From the NCBI GenBank assembly GCA_037974665.1, contig CM075764.1:78074325-78138324 (forward strand): a DNA stretch of 64,000 nt, given 5' to 3'. This document shows, piece after piece, positions 23,062 to 35,444 of this stretch. Under the pieces are notes generated by a model, which did not search any database, was not told the DNA's origin, and saw only the letters and a list, made by a program, of their open reading frames with translations. The position numbers were made by a program, and so were the translations under genes. The first letter of the stretch is position 1. The number at the start of each line of letters is the position of its first letter. Source of the DNA: Ehretia macrophylla. Its lineage: Eukaryota > Streptophyta > Magnoliopsida > Boraginales > Ehretiaceae.

Positions 23062-25449
23062 TGTGAAACCCCAAATTTTACCTTTGCATAGAATTGCATG
23101 TTTTGACCTGTTTGTGTGTTATATGAGTTAGAATATGATAATTCTGTTATTTATATTCCTATTACATGCTAAGTGTGTATTCTTGAAATTTTTATCGAAA
23201 ACGGCATCAGAAATTTTATCGTCGGTTTTTGTGAATAGTATTTTGAACGTACGTCCGCTAAAATTTTTACACGGGTTTTTTAAACATCTTAAAACCTAGT
23301 CCTTGGATATTAATAGAACCATGTTTGATTAAAACGGATTTCAAATTGGATTAGGAATTTTAAAGGTTTTTACACCTTTTTTTGTGAAAATCGAGTTTTT
23401 AACCGAGTCGGGTGTTGATATATGCATGTGGAAATTGTTGTCAACTAAAAATATATTACTTGAAATAGTCTAAGCGTTGAATGCATATAAGTAAGCAAAA
23501 TAGTCAAAAAATACAATTAAAAGACTAAAAAATACTAAAAACTAACAAGTGTTTCAACTTTGACTTTTATTATTTTGTTGACTTGAACTATATATGCATC
23601 AACACACACTAGAAACAACACAAAACACCCACAAAAATACACACATGGCTGAAACTTGAGGGAGAGAAAAAGAGAGTTATTTTCAAAGGTTTTCAAAGCA
23701 AATTTCACTTAGAAAACTTAGTTTTAGGCCAAATATTTTCAAACCGAGTTAGATTCTGCTTGTTGGGCACCTATTGCACGCATTCCTAGCTTTGTTTCGA
23801 ATCAAAGGTGAGAGAAAAATTCTAGATCTCAAAACGCTATTTTATGTCATTTTCATATAATTGAATTTTTATCCAATGAAATGTTAAATTGTTGTTAAAT
23901 TATTACTCAGTAGATGCCAAGGATCGTTTATGTGTGTTTATATAAGTTTTGAACGGTAGTAGCATGTATTTCTATTTTTCGGGTATTAACGTTAAGTATT
24001 TGGCTTGTTGTTGATTAATTGTTGTTGTAGTGGTTGGAATTGGTTGGTTGTCGCTTCTAAAAGTTTGTTAATTATGGGGTAGTAATGTTGTAATGCTGAA
24101 TTTTTGATTTGGATGTCATGGTGAAAGTCCGGAAAATTCAGCCTTAGTGCATTGCGAGATTAGGGTTGTCGGGCTTGTTTTAGATGTGTTATGGTTGGTT
24201 TTCGAGGGGGATAATGTAGATGCATGAGTGGGTGAGTGATAGGAAGTGGTTTGGAGGTTATTGGATTAATAGATTGTAAGTTATGATTGTTGGAAGATTG
24301 TGTAGTCTTTCTTTAAATGTTGAAATATTGTCTTTGGTTGTGTGGGTAGTGTTTGAGTAGTTGAATCTTGGGTTGTTGTTGGTTAGACTCGGGACTGGCT
24401 GTGTAGTTTAATGCATGTTAAGTTGAGTGGCCTACTTTGTCATCTAACTTAGTTGTTAGTTGCTTATTTCATTAATTGATGTTATGTTATTGAAATAATG
24501 TTAGCTGATTGATTATTGATAATGTCGGGAATTAGGCAACCAACTTTTGTTGTCCTTCCGTAATGTGAATGTTTATTATTATTGTCATGAGTCTTGATAG
24601 TGTGTGCCACCTCTCGGGCAGCATTAGGTTGTCGGGTTGATAACGGCATGACTATCATAGACTACTCCCAGCTCACATGGGCGGAGATGCCATGGAGGGA
24701 GGGGCTAGATGAGGTACCTCAAGTGTGTATTATGGGAGTTATAAGAAGATGGTTGAGATCGTGATGGCGTATGGAGCTACACCATCGAGTGTATCCTTTC
24801 ACAATTGAATGGTCATTTATGTGATTGAATTGAAAAGTTGTTATTATTGTTGTTTATGGGATGATTTTCCTAAAGGGTAAAGTAAATGTTTTCAAAAAGA
24901 TCTATAGAATTCCTCATTGGGCTTGTTTTATATAAGCGCACTCTCATTTGTTATCTGCAAGTAGGTGTCACTGAACCGGATTACAGGTACGTGCCTCAGA
25001 AAAGTGAGAATGTGCCTTACGTGGACGAGTCTTATGTGTTAGAGTCATTTCCATGAGTTTGTCTTAGTTTTGTAATATATTGTATTGTTTGACTTACTTA
25101 AGGATAAGGACTTATGTAATGCTAGTTCAGTAGTCTTTCTTTTGAACATGAATAGGTTGCTAGACTGGCTTATAATCTATTTTGTAAATGTATGATATAG
25201 CCTATGTATGATATTAGAACAGAGGCGTATAACTTATGGATGAATTGATGAAAGAATGTTTAATATATGGAAATGGTTGCGTTGTATGTTGTTGACTTGG
25301 TTGTGGAGTTGTTGTTGATCTTTGGAGTTGGTTGTATGAAGTTCTAAAGGGTTGGTTTAGAGCCCTGATATCCGTGTTACTGTCGTTATACTGCCGAAAT
25401 TCCGTTGCATCCTGACTGATCGTAGGTGGGGTCGAGTTGGGGCGTTACA
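23062..25449 (+). mobile_element. Solo LTR, G1 gypsy family (2388 bp)
   Basis: Starts TGTGAAACCCC and ends GGGGCGTTACA. Flanks are ATTAT (23057-23061) and ATTGT (25450-25454); the X 3' LTR empty site reads ATTAT near 39680. It is the only plus-oriented member among the four G1-family solo LTRs in X. It carries the H1 hairpin at 24420-24450. Confidence 0.92.
24420..24450 (+). other. Conserved LTR stem-loop, CTACTTT loop (H1)
   Basis: AAGTTGAGTGGC and GTCATCTAACTT pair with G-U wobbles and one A-C mismatch around CTACTTT. Confidence 0.65.
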
Positions 25450-25718
25450 ATTGTCATCTTCTTCTTCTTCATGTTGTTTCGGCCATAGCTAAGGGAAAAA
25501 GAAATATTTTTCTTTTGCAAAACAAACCACATATATACATAGCTATATATCTTAAAAGTATACTAGCACTTTTAGTTTTCAAGCTTGGTGGACTTTGGAT
25601 GCTTGGTGGACATCTCTAGAGCCTTCAAGTTAGAAGGATTCAAGCTAGTCTTCAAAGCTTCATCTTCACTAGTGACTACAAGAGGTATATTTCTATTATA
25701 CTCTTGTATATATATATG

Positions 25719-25721
<3 letters not shown>

Positions 25722-25764
<43 letters not shown>
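25722..25764. repeat. TA dinucleotide run
   Basis: About 20 TA units with slight interruption, near the end of the X 5' LTR. The 3' LTR counterpart near 39945 is shorter. Confidence 0.9.
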
Positions 25765-25769
<5 letters not shown>

Positions 25770-25947
25770 AGAATTGTAGTTACATGCATGTTATTTTAAG
25801 AGCTTCTATTAGATTAACTTGTTGTTACAAAGTGTTTACATGTCAAAAAATTTAAAATGCTAGCTTATCTTGGTATGTACTTGTTGTGTACAACTAGTTT
25901 ATCTAACGATTCATTCCGCACATTTAATGATAAGTTAGACTTTCAAG

Positions 25948-25960
25948 TGGTATCCGAGCT
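25948..25960 (+). other. X primer-binding site
   Basis: TGGTATCCGAGCT begins two bases after the LTR end, the same spacing as in C1. It differs from the tRNA-Met complement at a few bases. Confidence 0.8.
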
Positions 25961-27847
25961 AGACTCATGGAGTTCTTAAAAATAATATGTAGTAACTTTA
26001 GATCCATTCTCGAAAATGCAAGATCTATATATATTTCTTGTTTTTATTTACATGCAAACTAGAAACATGAGATGTATGGCTTGATCTTGGATATGCATGC
26101 AAGATATCATGATAGATCTAAAAGTTGTTTTTTATTATACCAACTTTTAGGATACTATATGATTATAAAGTCAAAAGTTGAAGAAAACAAGTATTGATTT
26201 ATTTTATAGCCATGGCCGACACTCTAGGAGTGTGAGAAATGTGTTTTTGCAATTTTGTTTAGCTTGAAAAGTTGTAGAAAAATTGTCTTGAAGTCCTCAA
26301 CATGAATATTAGATATATATGTTGTAGATGCATGTGTTGTTATATAAGTTTAAAAGGATGGTTTTAAACTTATTTTAATGTTAACATATGTGTCGACTAT
26401 TTGAAGATTAAAGGGCTTAATAGTCAAAATGCAACTTTTCCCTTTTTCATCTTTATATAGCCAAAAATATCATACAAAAAAGAGGCAATGTGATTCTTGA
26501 CTTGAATTTGGAAATAGTCTAAATGAGTATATATTTAGAGATTTCTAAATTTAAGAAAGTTAAAAAGTTATTATATGTTGATATAATGCTTTTAAGAATA
26601 ACTAATTAAGCTAAATTTGTGTGCATGGGCCAAAGACATATGGATTTGGGCTTGGGCCATGTGTGCATGTGTTTGTGTTTAAATTTATCCTATTGGGCCA
26701 CTTTATGTGTTTGGGCCATGGACTTGTGATCTTCTATTTGGACTTGGACTTGCATGTGTTACTACAATGTGTTATGGGTAAATGGGCCAACTTGACTTGC
26801 ATTATTAATGAAAAGTGTTTTTTGATTATGTAATAAGAATGGATGGGGTTTGATTATTCATAGGATGAGATAATTAAACTTAATTGCTAGCTAATTTGTT
26901 TATGATTATTATATTTGATATGAATGATCATATACATTTTAAAATGGTGAATTTGATCATGGATTTGGGCTTTAGGGTTATTGTTTGATTTGGGTTATAA
27001 TTGAGACATAAGTCTCGTTTTTATATTCTTGCTTTTGAGAGAATAATGTAGTGAGGACACTTATGTAATTCTTCAAGAGAGATACTTGCAAGAAAGCCCA
27101 ATGGACAATCCAAGGAGTTAGAGGCCCAATGAAGATTTCCAAGAGTTGAAGATCTTTAATAGGATAGTTTTATTTCCTATTGCCCAAACCCAAATCCATG
27201 ATCCACCGTTTATGCATCTTTGCATTCATATTCTATAATGTGCTATAATTGTGCTTGTAGTATGATGAATGCATGATTATATGATGAGATAGGATACAAA
27301 CTAAAGAACTCCCTACGTGCAAACCAATATTAGATTGATATATACGGTAAAAGGAGTTTTATCATAGTCCTCCGCCATCCTAGGGTTTAATGAAACTTGA
27401 ATTGAATACAATCCAACATAGCCACAAAGGTTTGAGGAAATGTTTCATGATAAGTTTATTAAAATTGTTAGTATGAACATAGAGATCTAGTTATCTTCCA
27501 AAATCTAATGACCAACATAGCCACAAAGGTTTAAGACCAAAGTGATTTAGGGACTAAAGTTGACCATAGGCTATTTAGAGAAATAGACAACAAAAGAGTT
27601 GTTGACCTTTGGTATTTGTAATTCAACATAACCACAAAGGTTTGAGAAATATGTCTTATCAAAGGAAATTGGTCATCTCCCTTAGAGTCTTTTAGTAGAT
27701 TCACCATTTCATATTTAGGAAGTATGAGATTCAAATGAATTAGTGGGAGTGGCTATTTTGTCTTATTATTTAATAGCTTTATATATTCTTGTTAGCCTAC
27801 AATCTTATTTTCTGTTATATTTACCTTTTTTCTGCAGCTTATATGTT
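25961..27847 (+). other. X untranslated leader
   Basis: About 1.9 kb with no credible gene. From about 26940 it aligns with the C1 leader: ATGGTGAA then TTGATCATGG, the hairpin GAGAC-ATAA-GTCTC at 27003-27016, then the triplicated motif. An extra upstream part contains five TGGGCC words between 26627 and 26790. These resemble plant site II (TCP-type) elements, but their use is unproven. Confidence 0.65.
27414..27646 (+). repeat. Triplicated leader motif of X
   Basis: The C1 motif recurs at 27414-27436, 27513-27535 (TTTAAG ending) and 27624-27646 (ATAACC variant). Spacing is 99 and 111 bp, close to the 87 and 110 bp of C1. Confidence 0.9.
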
Positions 27848-27994
27848 ATGGCTTCTTTTATAAATCCTATAGTCTCCATCCTTAACCACGACTACTTAAC
27901 TGGATCGAACTTTAAAAAATTGTATAAAAGCTTAAGAGTCGTTCTTCGGTTTGATAGAATTAAATACGTTGTGGATAAAGAGTTAAAGACTTGA
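27848..27994 (+). pseudogene. gag: X gag, first 48 codons only
   Basis: The ATG at 27848 opens MASFINPIVSILNHDYLTGS and continues to RIKYVVDKELKT before TGA at 27992-27994. It aligns without gaps to the first 45 or so residues of C1 gag at 8832. An upstream in-frame ATG at 27743 is in leader sequence and is rejected as the start. After the stop there is no capsid, zinc knuckle or pol; 28000-28276 and the pieces at 31647 and 34435 are non-coding. Keeping only the gag start fits a packaging signal that extends into gag, as in some retroviruses; that role is inferred. Confidence 0.75.
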
Positions 27995-28276
27995 ATAAAT
28001 AAAGAGCCAAAGTCATTCTTTTTCTAAAAGAGTTTGATAGATTTACTATTCTCTTGGTAAAAGAGTTTGACCAATAGAGATAGTGGGAGGAAATAAAGTT
28101 TATCCAGAACATAGTTATCACATTAAGATTCCTTGAAACATCATCAAAATCAATGTGTTAAGTTTAGATGAATAATTTATCCATTTAGAGGAATTGTAGG
28201 TGATAGCAAAGTTAAGCAAAACAAAGGAAGTACTAATGGAGTCCATTTGTTCCAAAGATGTTATTGGAAATGATGG

Positions 28277-31200
28277 TGTGACGCCCCGATCCCTCACGAG
28301 ACCAGAGGCTCTAATAACCAAGCTATTCTCAACCCAATCCCAACCCGGTCTCAAAATTTTAGGAAAAAACTGACAGAGTTTCCTCTGTACCGTGGACATT
28401 TCTCAAACCTATAAATGCTCAAAATAGCCACAATATACTAAAACAAGCTTTTATAATTAAAATTCAAGGTTCTAGGCCATCCAAGCCAGGAGACAAACAA
28501 CAGCTCCAAATCACACATGCATGCACCCAACTTAACTTTTCATTAAACCTTTTTAACATGCCATTCTATGATAACATTAGAGCAATTTTAGAAGTTGAAA
28601 TCAACACCTCTAAACATACACACCCAAGCATGCAAGAATTAAAAGGAGAATTAAAAGTTATTACAAGCCATAATATCTCAAAGCTAACATTACAACTAAC
28701 AACTTTCAACTTGCAACTACAAGAATATACATAGCCTTAAGGCCACAAAATAGATCATGCTATAGCAATACAAGTACACCATGTAACAACAAGAAGACAA
28801 ATCCACCTTAGACAACAAACACATAACAACTAGGGCAAAGGCTCAGCCTGAACTTCTTCCTCTTCTACTAGCACCTCAATTAGCTGGGGATCACCCTCAG
28901 CACTTCCTGAAACATATATCGAGGTATGAGCAACCACTGTTGCCCAGTGAGGGATATAGTCTCCCGAGGCGTGCAATGCAACAGGTAATACAGTTAAACA
29001 ACAATAACAATTAGACAATTAAAGAAACAATGATAGCTTAAATAACCACACATTTAAAAGGATACATTTCACATAACCCCTATACACCAATCTTCGTTGG
29101 TCTTCATTCACGATCCATGAACCACGATCACGATCACAATAAGCCGGCATCCCAAACACCAAAGGGTACTCCGGATGTACCCAATCCTACGACCCAACAC
29201 CCCCTGGCAATCTCCGGACCAGGCGAGTGAGGGAATAGGGTACGGAGCTAGAGCAACCAACCCTGGCAAGCCCGCTGCCGCCCAGAGAGGCCCATCGCAT
29301 TCGCCCCGACGATAAGGTTGCGCAACCATTGACTCGATAACACAGGAAGCAATAATAATAACAATATAACAAAATAAGCCGATATACAAACAAGGAGGAC
29401 AACAAAAGAGGTTGTCCTCGAGCACACACATCATCAATCACGCCATACGATGAAATATGATACATTCATTAGTCTATAATTGCTAAACTAATCCAACTAA
29501 AACACTTAAATCACTTAGTATCAAATATTTAGCATATAACAAGATAAGACACATAGAATGCACATAGAAATGATCCCTCACCTTTTAAGAAGCCAAACCT
29601 GCGCGAATTAAGCCAAGATTCCCTCAATATTCTCCAAAAGCATCAATTTTCTTCAATTATCACTACCTAATACAATCAACTATATGCATAAGAAGTGATT
29701 TCTTATTCTCAACTAAAGCTAGTTCATAAAGCCATTAACTTATCCAACTCTATTTGATTCCCTTTAATTCACATAACTAACAATATATTTCATGGTTTAA
29801 CAATCATTCTAATCAATATTTGAACAATACATAAACTCAAGTGATCACATATGCAACATTCTTTAATTTTCAAGTATTAGACAAAGACAATAGCATAATA
29901 AATAACATATACATAGCCATTCATATAAGTAAAAACACTATATAACATCTAACCAATAAGTTATATAAGCGTATCTTTACACATATAATGCAATTAATAA
30001 GCAATATAAACATGTTTACTCAATCTTTAACTAGTATCGGTATAACTTAACTCACAACTTCTCCGAATAGATGAACTTGTTACATAAGTACATTTAAATA
30101 TTTATCCAATCAATCAAGAATCAACTAACAACAATTATTACCATGGTTTATTACTAGTTCCTTTAGTCAATTCTAAATTCATACTCAACCAAATCCATGT
30201 AAACCAAGCAACTTAATTCACGAGACTTCACTACTATAATACGTACACTATACAAATGCATATAAACATTTAATTACTCAATTATAAAGCAATTATCATG
30301 AGATTAACTATGCGAACACAAAGGGGTCAATATTATACTTTTCACAAAACTCAACCAAAAGCTCACACATACCTTAGAATAGCATTTAGACTCGCTAGGA
30401 GCAACTACAAAGCAATACAAGTACTAAAACAATTAATTCATTCATTTTCCCTTTGTTCAACTAGGCTATTTAGCTTCCTATCGGAATTCAATGATCAAGT
30501 TAAGCTAGCTAACCATCCTACCAATCTAAGGATACCTAAATACCTCATTTAAAACCTCCAAATCATAACCTAGAGCACAAGTACACGAAAATACCAAAAA
30601 TGCCTCTTTGTGGGTTTACACTACAAGTACCAATTTCGGAACCCAAACAAGCGAAACGAAAGCACTTCTAAGGTTTCAATACTTAATAAAGACTAGCCAT
30701 AACCTCGAAACGTGCCCGGATTCAAGTTAAACCAGAAACTCCTTATTAAAGTAGCCTATTTTGATCAAATTTCTCAAATTTTGAACATAGTAAGTGCAAT
30801 TAACATTTTTCTCACGCTTATGGACCTAATTAGCAACTACTAGAAGCCTCGAATCGAATTAAATTGTAACTTTTTTCGGAAACCCTAGTTTAGCACTATT
30901 CATCATCTTCCCCAAGTGCCATTTTCATTTTCAAGCATTCAACAAGTATTTTAAACCATCAAACATATTCTATGAAGTCATTAGAGCGTATAAGAATCAA
31001 CGGAACAAGAATTAAACCACTACAATATTAGATCACAAAAATAATAATACAAACTTTAATTGAATTTAATACAAAAATATAATGCACCCTCACCTCTTTT
31101 GAAGATCAAAGAATGGTCTTAAGGTCCTAAGGATGAAGCACAACCAATTTGGGAAGCAATGGAAGCAAGAATGAAGCAAGGAGTAATTTTTTTTTTTTGA

Positions 31201-31641
31201 GAAGTTACTATTCTCGTAACTATTTTTTGGCCATTTTTTTGACCCCTTTTTTTTTTGTTTCTTGGCTTTTAATATTCTCATAAGATGGTCAAATGGTAGG
31301 TCAAGCAAATAAGGTATTTTAGTAAGGGTAAATAGGTCATTTGGGTGATTAAATTTCAGCAAAATAAAATCTCAAAAATCTGAAAAATCTGGAAAAATCT
31401 CGCTGGTACTATTCATCAGACATTTCGCGAATTTTTTTCCTTTGATCCCGATATGCAATGCACGCACAGTCAGGGGCTATAGTCCCCTAAAAATATGTAG
31501 TATTTTATAAAAATATAAAATGCATGAAAAGAAATATTTGAATTTATGGAAATATAAAAAAATAAAGTAATTAGCTAAATTACATCTAAGTTAACAATTT
31601 AATGAATGCAATTAGTGAAGTGCTGGGTTCGGGGTGTCACA
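28277..31641 (-). mobile_element. Solo LTR, G3 family (3365 bp)
   Basis: Runs from TGTGACGCCCCGATCCC to GGGTTCGGGGTGTCACA, flanked by a perfect GATGG duplication (28272-28276 and 31642-31646). Its left end matches the LTR at 59054. Orientation is judged from the GCCCCGA end, which corresponds to the 3' side of G1-type LTRs. No internal region is present. It contains a hairpin with perfect 9-bp arms at 29395-29419. Several frames in 29100-29470 are GC-richer but show no known protein. Confidence 0.85.
29395..29419 (-). other. LTR stem-loop with perfect 9-bp stem (H2 type)
   Basis: Plus strand GAGGACAAC, loop AAAAGAG, GTTGTCCTC. The loop differs from the usual AAAGTAG, but its position and closing AAC/GTT match H2 in G1 and G2 LTRs. 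Confidence 0.7.
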
Positions 31642-31960
31642 GATGGGACAGTTGAAGAATATGTTTGGTTATAAAAGACCATTAGAGAATGCCTCCTTTA
31701 TCACCAAAGTTCTTCAAACCATTTTGAACTTGCCTTTGTTATATGCACTATGATTGTAATTCTATGGTGGGATAGAACTTAAACTCAGATTCATGCATAG
31801 ATACTTTAGTGAAGCAACTATGATGAATGGTCAATGAATTTTTATCCAAGAAACAATCAAAGTACAAATAATCACATTCTTAAATATGAAATGATGGAGA
31901 TCGATTTCAGAGAAAATGAAAAATAATCCCTATATTTATAAGAAGGTTAGAGGGATCCTG

Positions 31961-34429
31961 TATGAGGCCCGGCACGAGACACATATGCATGTAGATCATA
32001 CCAAATATAATTAAGTCATTTTATATGCCTATACCTTGTTTTATGTGTTTTTAAATTGAATTATCTGTACATGTGCATTTATCTTGAATTATGTGCATTT
32101 GCATCATTTTGCGTGCATTTAGGTTCAGATACATGCATTTAAGTGTTTTAAATATCATAGGAATTAATTAACTATTATTAAGTTGAGACAAGCAACTAAG
32201 TAGTCAAGACACAACTAAAATGGCAAATTAGTAGAACATAAGCTAGTTGAGGGGTAAGGTAGACTTTTGGCAATTAATCAAAATATCCTAGCAACTATTT
32301 GATTCTTCCAAGAGCAAAACACACACACACACACGATTTACACACTTACACACACACAAAACGTTTGAAGCAAGAAGAGAGAAGAGAGAAGAGAGAAAAG
32401 AGAAAGAAGAAGAAGAAGAAAAAAATGGAATAAGAAGAAGATTCAAGCCATCCCTTTGCATCTTTAAGCCTTGTTCTTGCTCTTACAAGCATGTTAAGCT
32501 ATTGTCTTGCATTGGATTCAAGAGTTGAGGTGAAGGAAGTTTTTTACATGTTTTATCAAAACATATGAAGTATGTTTGATGAGTTATATAGGTGTAGTAA
32601 GCATGATGATGGGTATATGTAAGCTTGTTTCATGAATTTGAACTTAGCTTGTTCATCTAGGGTTTCAAGGATTGGTTGTATTGTTATTCTTGGTTCAACT
32701 TGCCTTTACTTGTGGTTGATTATGCTATGTTGTGACATGAGTTATATGAAGTAATTTGTATATAAGATATGCTTGAGTTGTTGGTAGATAAGAAGAGGGG
32801 AAAAATGGGGTTTTGAACTTGGGTGCCAATTCGAATGTTGAGAAGATTTGGTGTTGTACTTGAGTTGTGGGAGTTTAGGAGCAAGAAAACTTGTGGTTTA
32901 ATGGTGTTTAAGGTTGAGTTTAGTTGCCTACTTGGAATGAGCTTGAAGAAATACGGTTGGAGCAAGAAACAAGGAAATCTGTGTGTTTTGCTGAAGGATC
33001 CGGTTGACCGGATCCAAATCTAGTCGACCGGATCAGTCGTCTGGATAGTTACTGCCATTGATACGGTCGACCGGATTGCTCGTCCGGATTTTTTGACATA
33101 TTTGCACAACATTTTGCTAAAAACCATATCTCACTCAATTCAACTCCGAATTGAGTTCCGTTTGATTCTAGAACTATCTACTTTCGATAATCTTTAATTC
33201 TATACCAAACCAAGTTATTTGGAGTTCGGGAGTCTAGGGATACTAATTGTTTAAGTTAGGCTATTGCTGAAACAATGAAGTTGTTTCATAGTTTCGCTCA
33301 TGTTAGCATTTTGTTTCCATTTTGAGTAATCCATGGATGACTTTTCACAATCTCATGATACTTGGCAATACTTGAAGCACCATAAATGCTATATATGCAT
33401 GACTATTATATGCTTGCTTGATATGCCATTGATTAATCATTTACTACCGCAAAAGGTTTACGTGCTTACACGCCATATTTTGTTATTACCATTGTGACGA
33501 AAGCAACCAACTTTGTTGTTATCCTAGTCCCTCTGTTGGTGACGTCCCTTGGAGAGTTGGGTATTATATATATATATATATATCAAGGTTGCAACCTTCT
33601 AAAGGCCTTGGTGTGATCGATGGCCCCGGGCAGCATGGACTTACCGATTATACCCTCGACCACCATGGACCTATTCTTTACCTTTGAGGGGAGCTATCCG
33701 GAACCCTCGGTTGTTGATGGAGTTGGTGTCGAGTTTTCTTTGAGGACTTGATCCTCGGCTGTGGTGTCGGGTTATCATTAATTGATTCGAGGCAGAAGCC
33801 GTCAACATCAAAAATCATCATATCCTTTTGAAATAAGTATACCTATTCATATTCTTATTTCATGTTCAGTAATTACCTGTTTGTTTACATGTGCGCTCTT
33901 AAATGCTTGGCATGACTTCTTGAACTGTTTGCGAAAATAGAAAACAATTGTGAAAACCATTCCTAGTCCATCCTCATTGAGCTATAAGCTGGATTAGCTC
34001 ACCCTTTTCTCTACCATTTCAGGTGAGGCTGAGCCCGGGCAGGCTTCTCAAGAGGTTGGCGAAACTCCTTGGTCTAACATCGAGGATTTATGCCTTATGT
34101 GATCCTATGTGTTGATGTACTTGAATTACTTAATGTATAACTTAATTTTTTGGACAACTACTATGTAACTAAACACTTCTATTCTTTTGAGACTTAGAAA
34201 CCTGACAGTTGGTTAGTCATTATGCTTGAACAGGTAGACCACTGAAGTCTTGTATATAAGTAATATGTAAGGTTACCTTTCTAAGGCCAATATAATTGGA
34301 AGACTCTTGAACTTTTATGGAGTATATATGAACGTATAGGTTATCAAGTTATCAATTTTATAACTTTTAGGGTTACGAATGTCACGTGCCGGCCTTAGCC
34401 TTCGCAGGTGTCCGGGTCAGGGCGTGACA
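31961..34429 (+). mobile_element. Solo LTR related to G2 (2469 bp)
   Basis: Begins TATGAGGCCCGGCACGAGAC (probably TG mutated to TA) and ends GGGTCAGGGCGTGACA. Flanks are TCCTG (31956-31960) and GCCTG (34430-34434), four of five matching. The start resembles the G2 sense LTR start TGTGAAGCCCCGCACGAAAC. It contains a purine tract (32377-32424), a palindrome cluster (32996-33076) and an H2-like hairpin at 33503-33520. No coding region. Confidence 0.8.
32996..33076 (+). repeat. Cluster of CCGG-centred palindromes
   Basis: GGATCCGGT-TG-ACCGGATCC at 32996-33015 is a perfect 9-bp-arm inverted repeat. GTCGACCGGAT recurs at 33023-33033 and again within 33067-33076, and CGGTCGACCG at 33064-33073 is self-complementary. 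G2 LTRs carry a different inverted repeat at the corresponding place. Confidence 0.85.
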
Positions 34430-34434
34430 GCCTG

Positions 34435-35431
34435 TGCCCTTAACAAGTCTTATAAATTTGTGATATCTTTGGATTATGGAAGACCAATAATTATCAAACT
34501 TCTCTAAGGTCTAGTTAAATAATGTATCAATACCGCAAATATAGGGTGAACCAGTCATATCTTGTAGGATTATTTTTGCGAAATACAATGATATGATTAT
34601 TTGGTTTATCTTACAACCTGTACACTGAGTCAAAATCTTAAAATCTTAAGATGGAGGATTCTAAGAAATGAATGGTCTCCATCCTCTGAGGTAGGGTATC
34701 CATATTTTCTTTTAGACTACCTTCTGACTTTAGTAAGAAAATAGTAGTGAAGGGATCACGCACTTTATCCTTTAGCGTTTGTAGTCTCCAACAATGCAAA
34801 GGCAAGTATATTGGACAATATGATGTAAAGGGTTACATCGGAAATGATCTAAGTATGGGTAATAATGATCTCATTATGGTAATAATAATCTCCAGTTTTA
34901 ACAATAACTTGGGATCCTCAAAGTCTGTGGTATCAGGGAAGTTTTTAGAGAAGAATTCACACATTGATGGTAACATTATTAGATTTATAGTTGATTTATG
35001 AAAACACTGTAAAAGGTTGGAAAGAGTTCTGAATAGTAAGTGACTGTTTTCTTGTTACTTAAGCCTAAATGCATACCTGACATTATGAATGGTGTTTGGA
35101 TACAGTATTTTTATCAAGAAAATAAAGATGGTTCTGTTTATTGTTGGTTATCGATACTTATTTGGTAACTACAATAAAAGCTTCTTGCACAAGCTTAAGG
35201 AACCCGATCTCATCAAAAAAAAAATCCAAACATATAGTAAAGGATTTTCTCACGCTTATCGAGAATTCTTCTCTTGAGAAGTAAAAGGGTTTAACAGAAA
35301 GGCTCATGTATATATTTTATAGTTGACCCACTGATCCTGTAAAGATAGTTACGGTTGATCACCATCTTAGAAAAGATGAGTATATGGATACGAATGTACT
35401 GTATGCTAATCCTATGGTGGATATCATTAGT
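34435..35431 (+). other. X non-coding internal 3' region
   Basis: No gene. The best frame (34747-35001) is low-complexity and unlike any protein I recognise. The region aligns with the complement of Y internal DNA (about 3110-3900). It replaces the pol region of an autonomous copia element. Confidence 0.65.
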
Positions 35432-35444
35432 GCAAGTGGGATAT
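35432..35444 (+). other. X polypurine tract
   Basis: GCAAGTGGGATAT directly before the 3' LTR start TGTTAAGG. Confidence 0.85.

Larger units (their letters stand above)
16538..25945 (+). repeat. X 5' LTR, split by three solo LTRs
   Basis: LTR pieces are 16538-16918, 19225-19382, 21812-23061 and 25450-25945. Removing the three insertions makes it colinear with the X 3' LTR (for example CAGTGGTACGGATCATT, intact at 35819). It has no coding frame; short frames within are chance. Confidence 0.9.

Noticed and set aside
29108-29465. Two minus-strand frames of about 100 codons in a GC-richer stretch
   Set aside because: They overlap each other in different frames inside a solo LTR, and the homologous segment at 59800-60120 does not keep either frame.
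34747-35001. 84-codon frame in X as a novel accessory protein
   Set aside because: Low complexity, no match to the homologous part of Y in any frame, and no start context.
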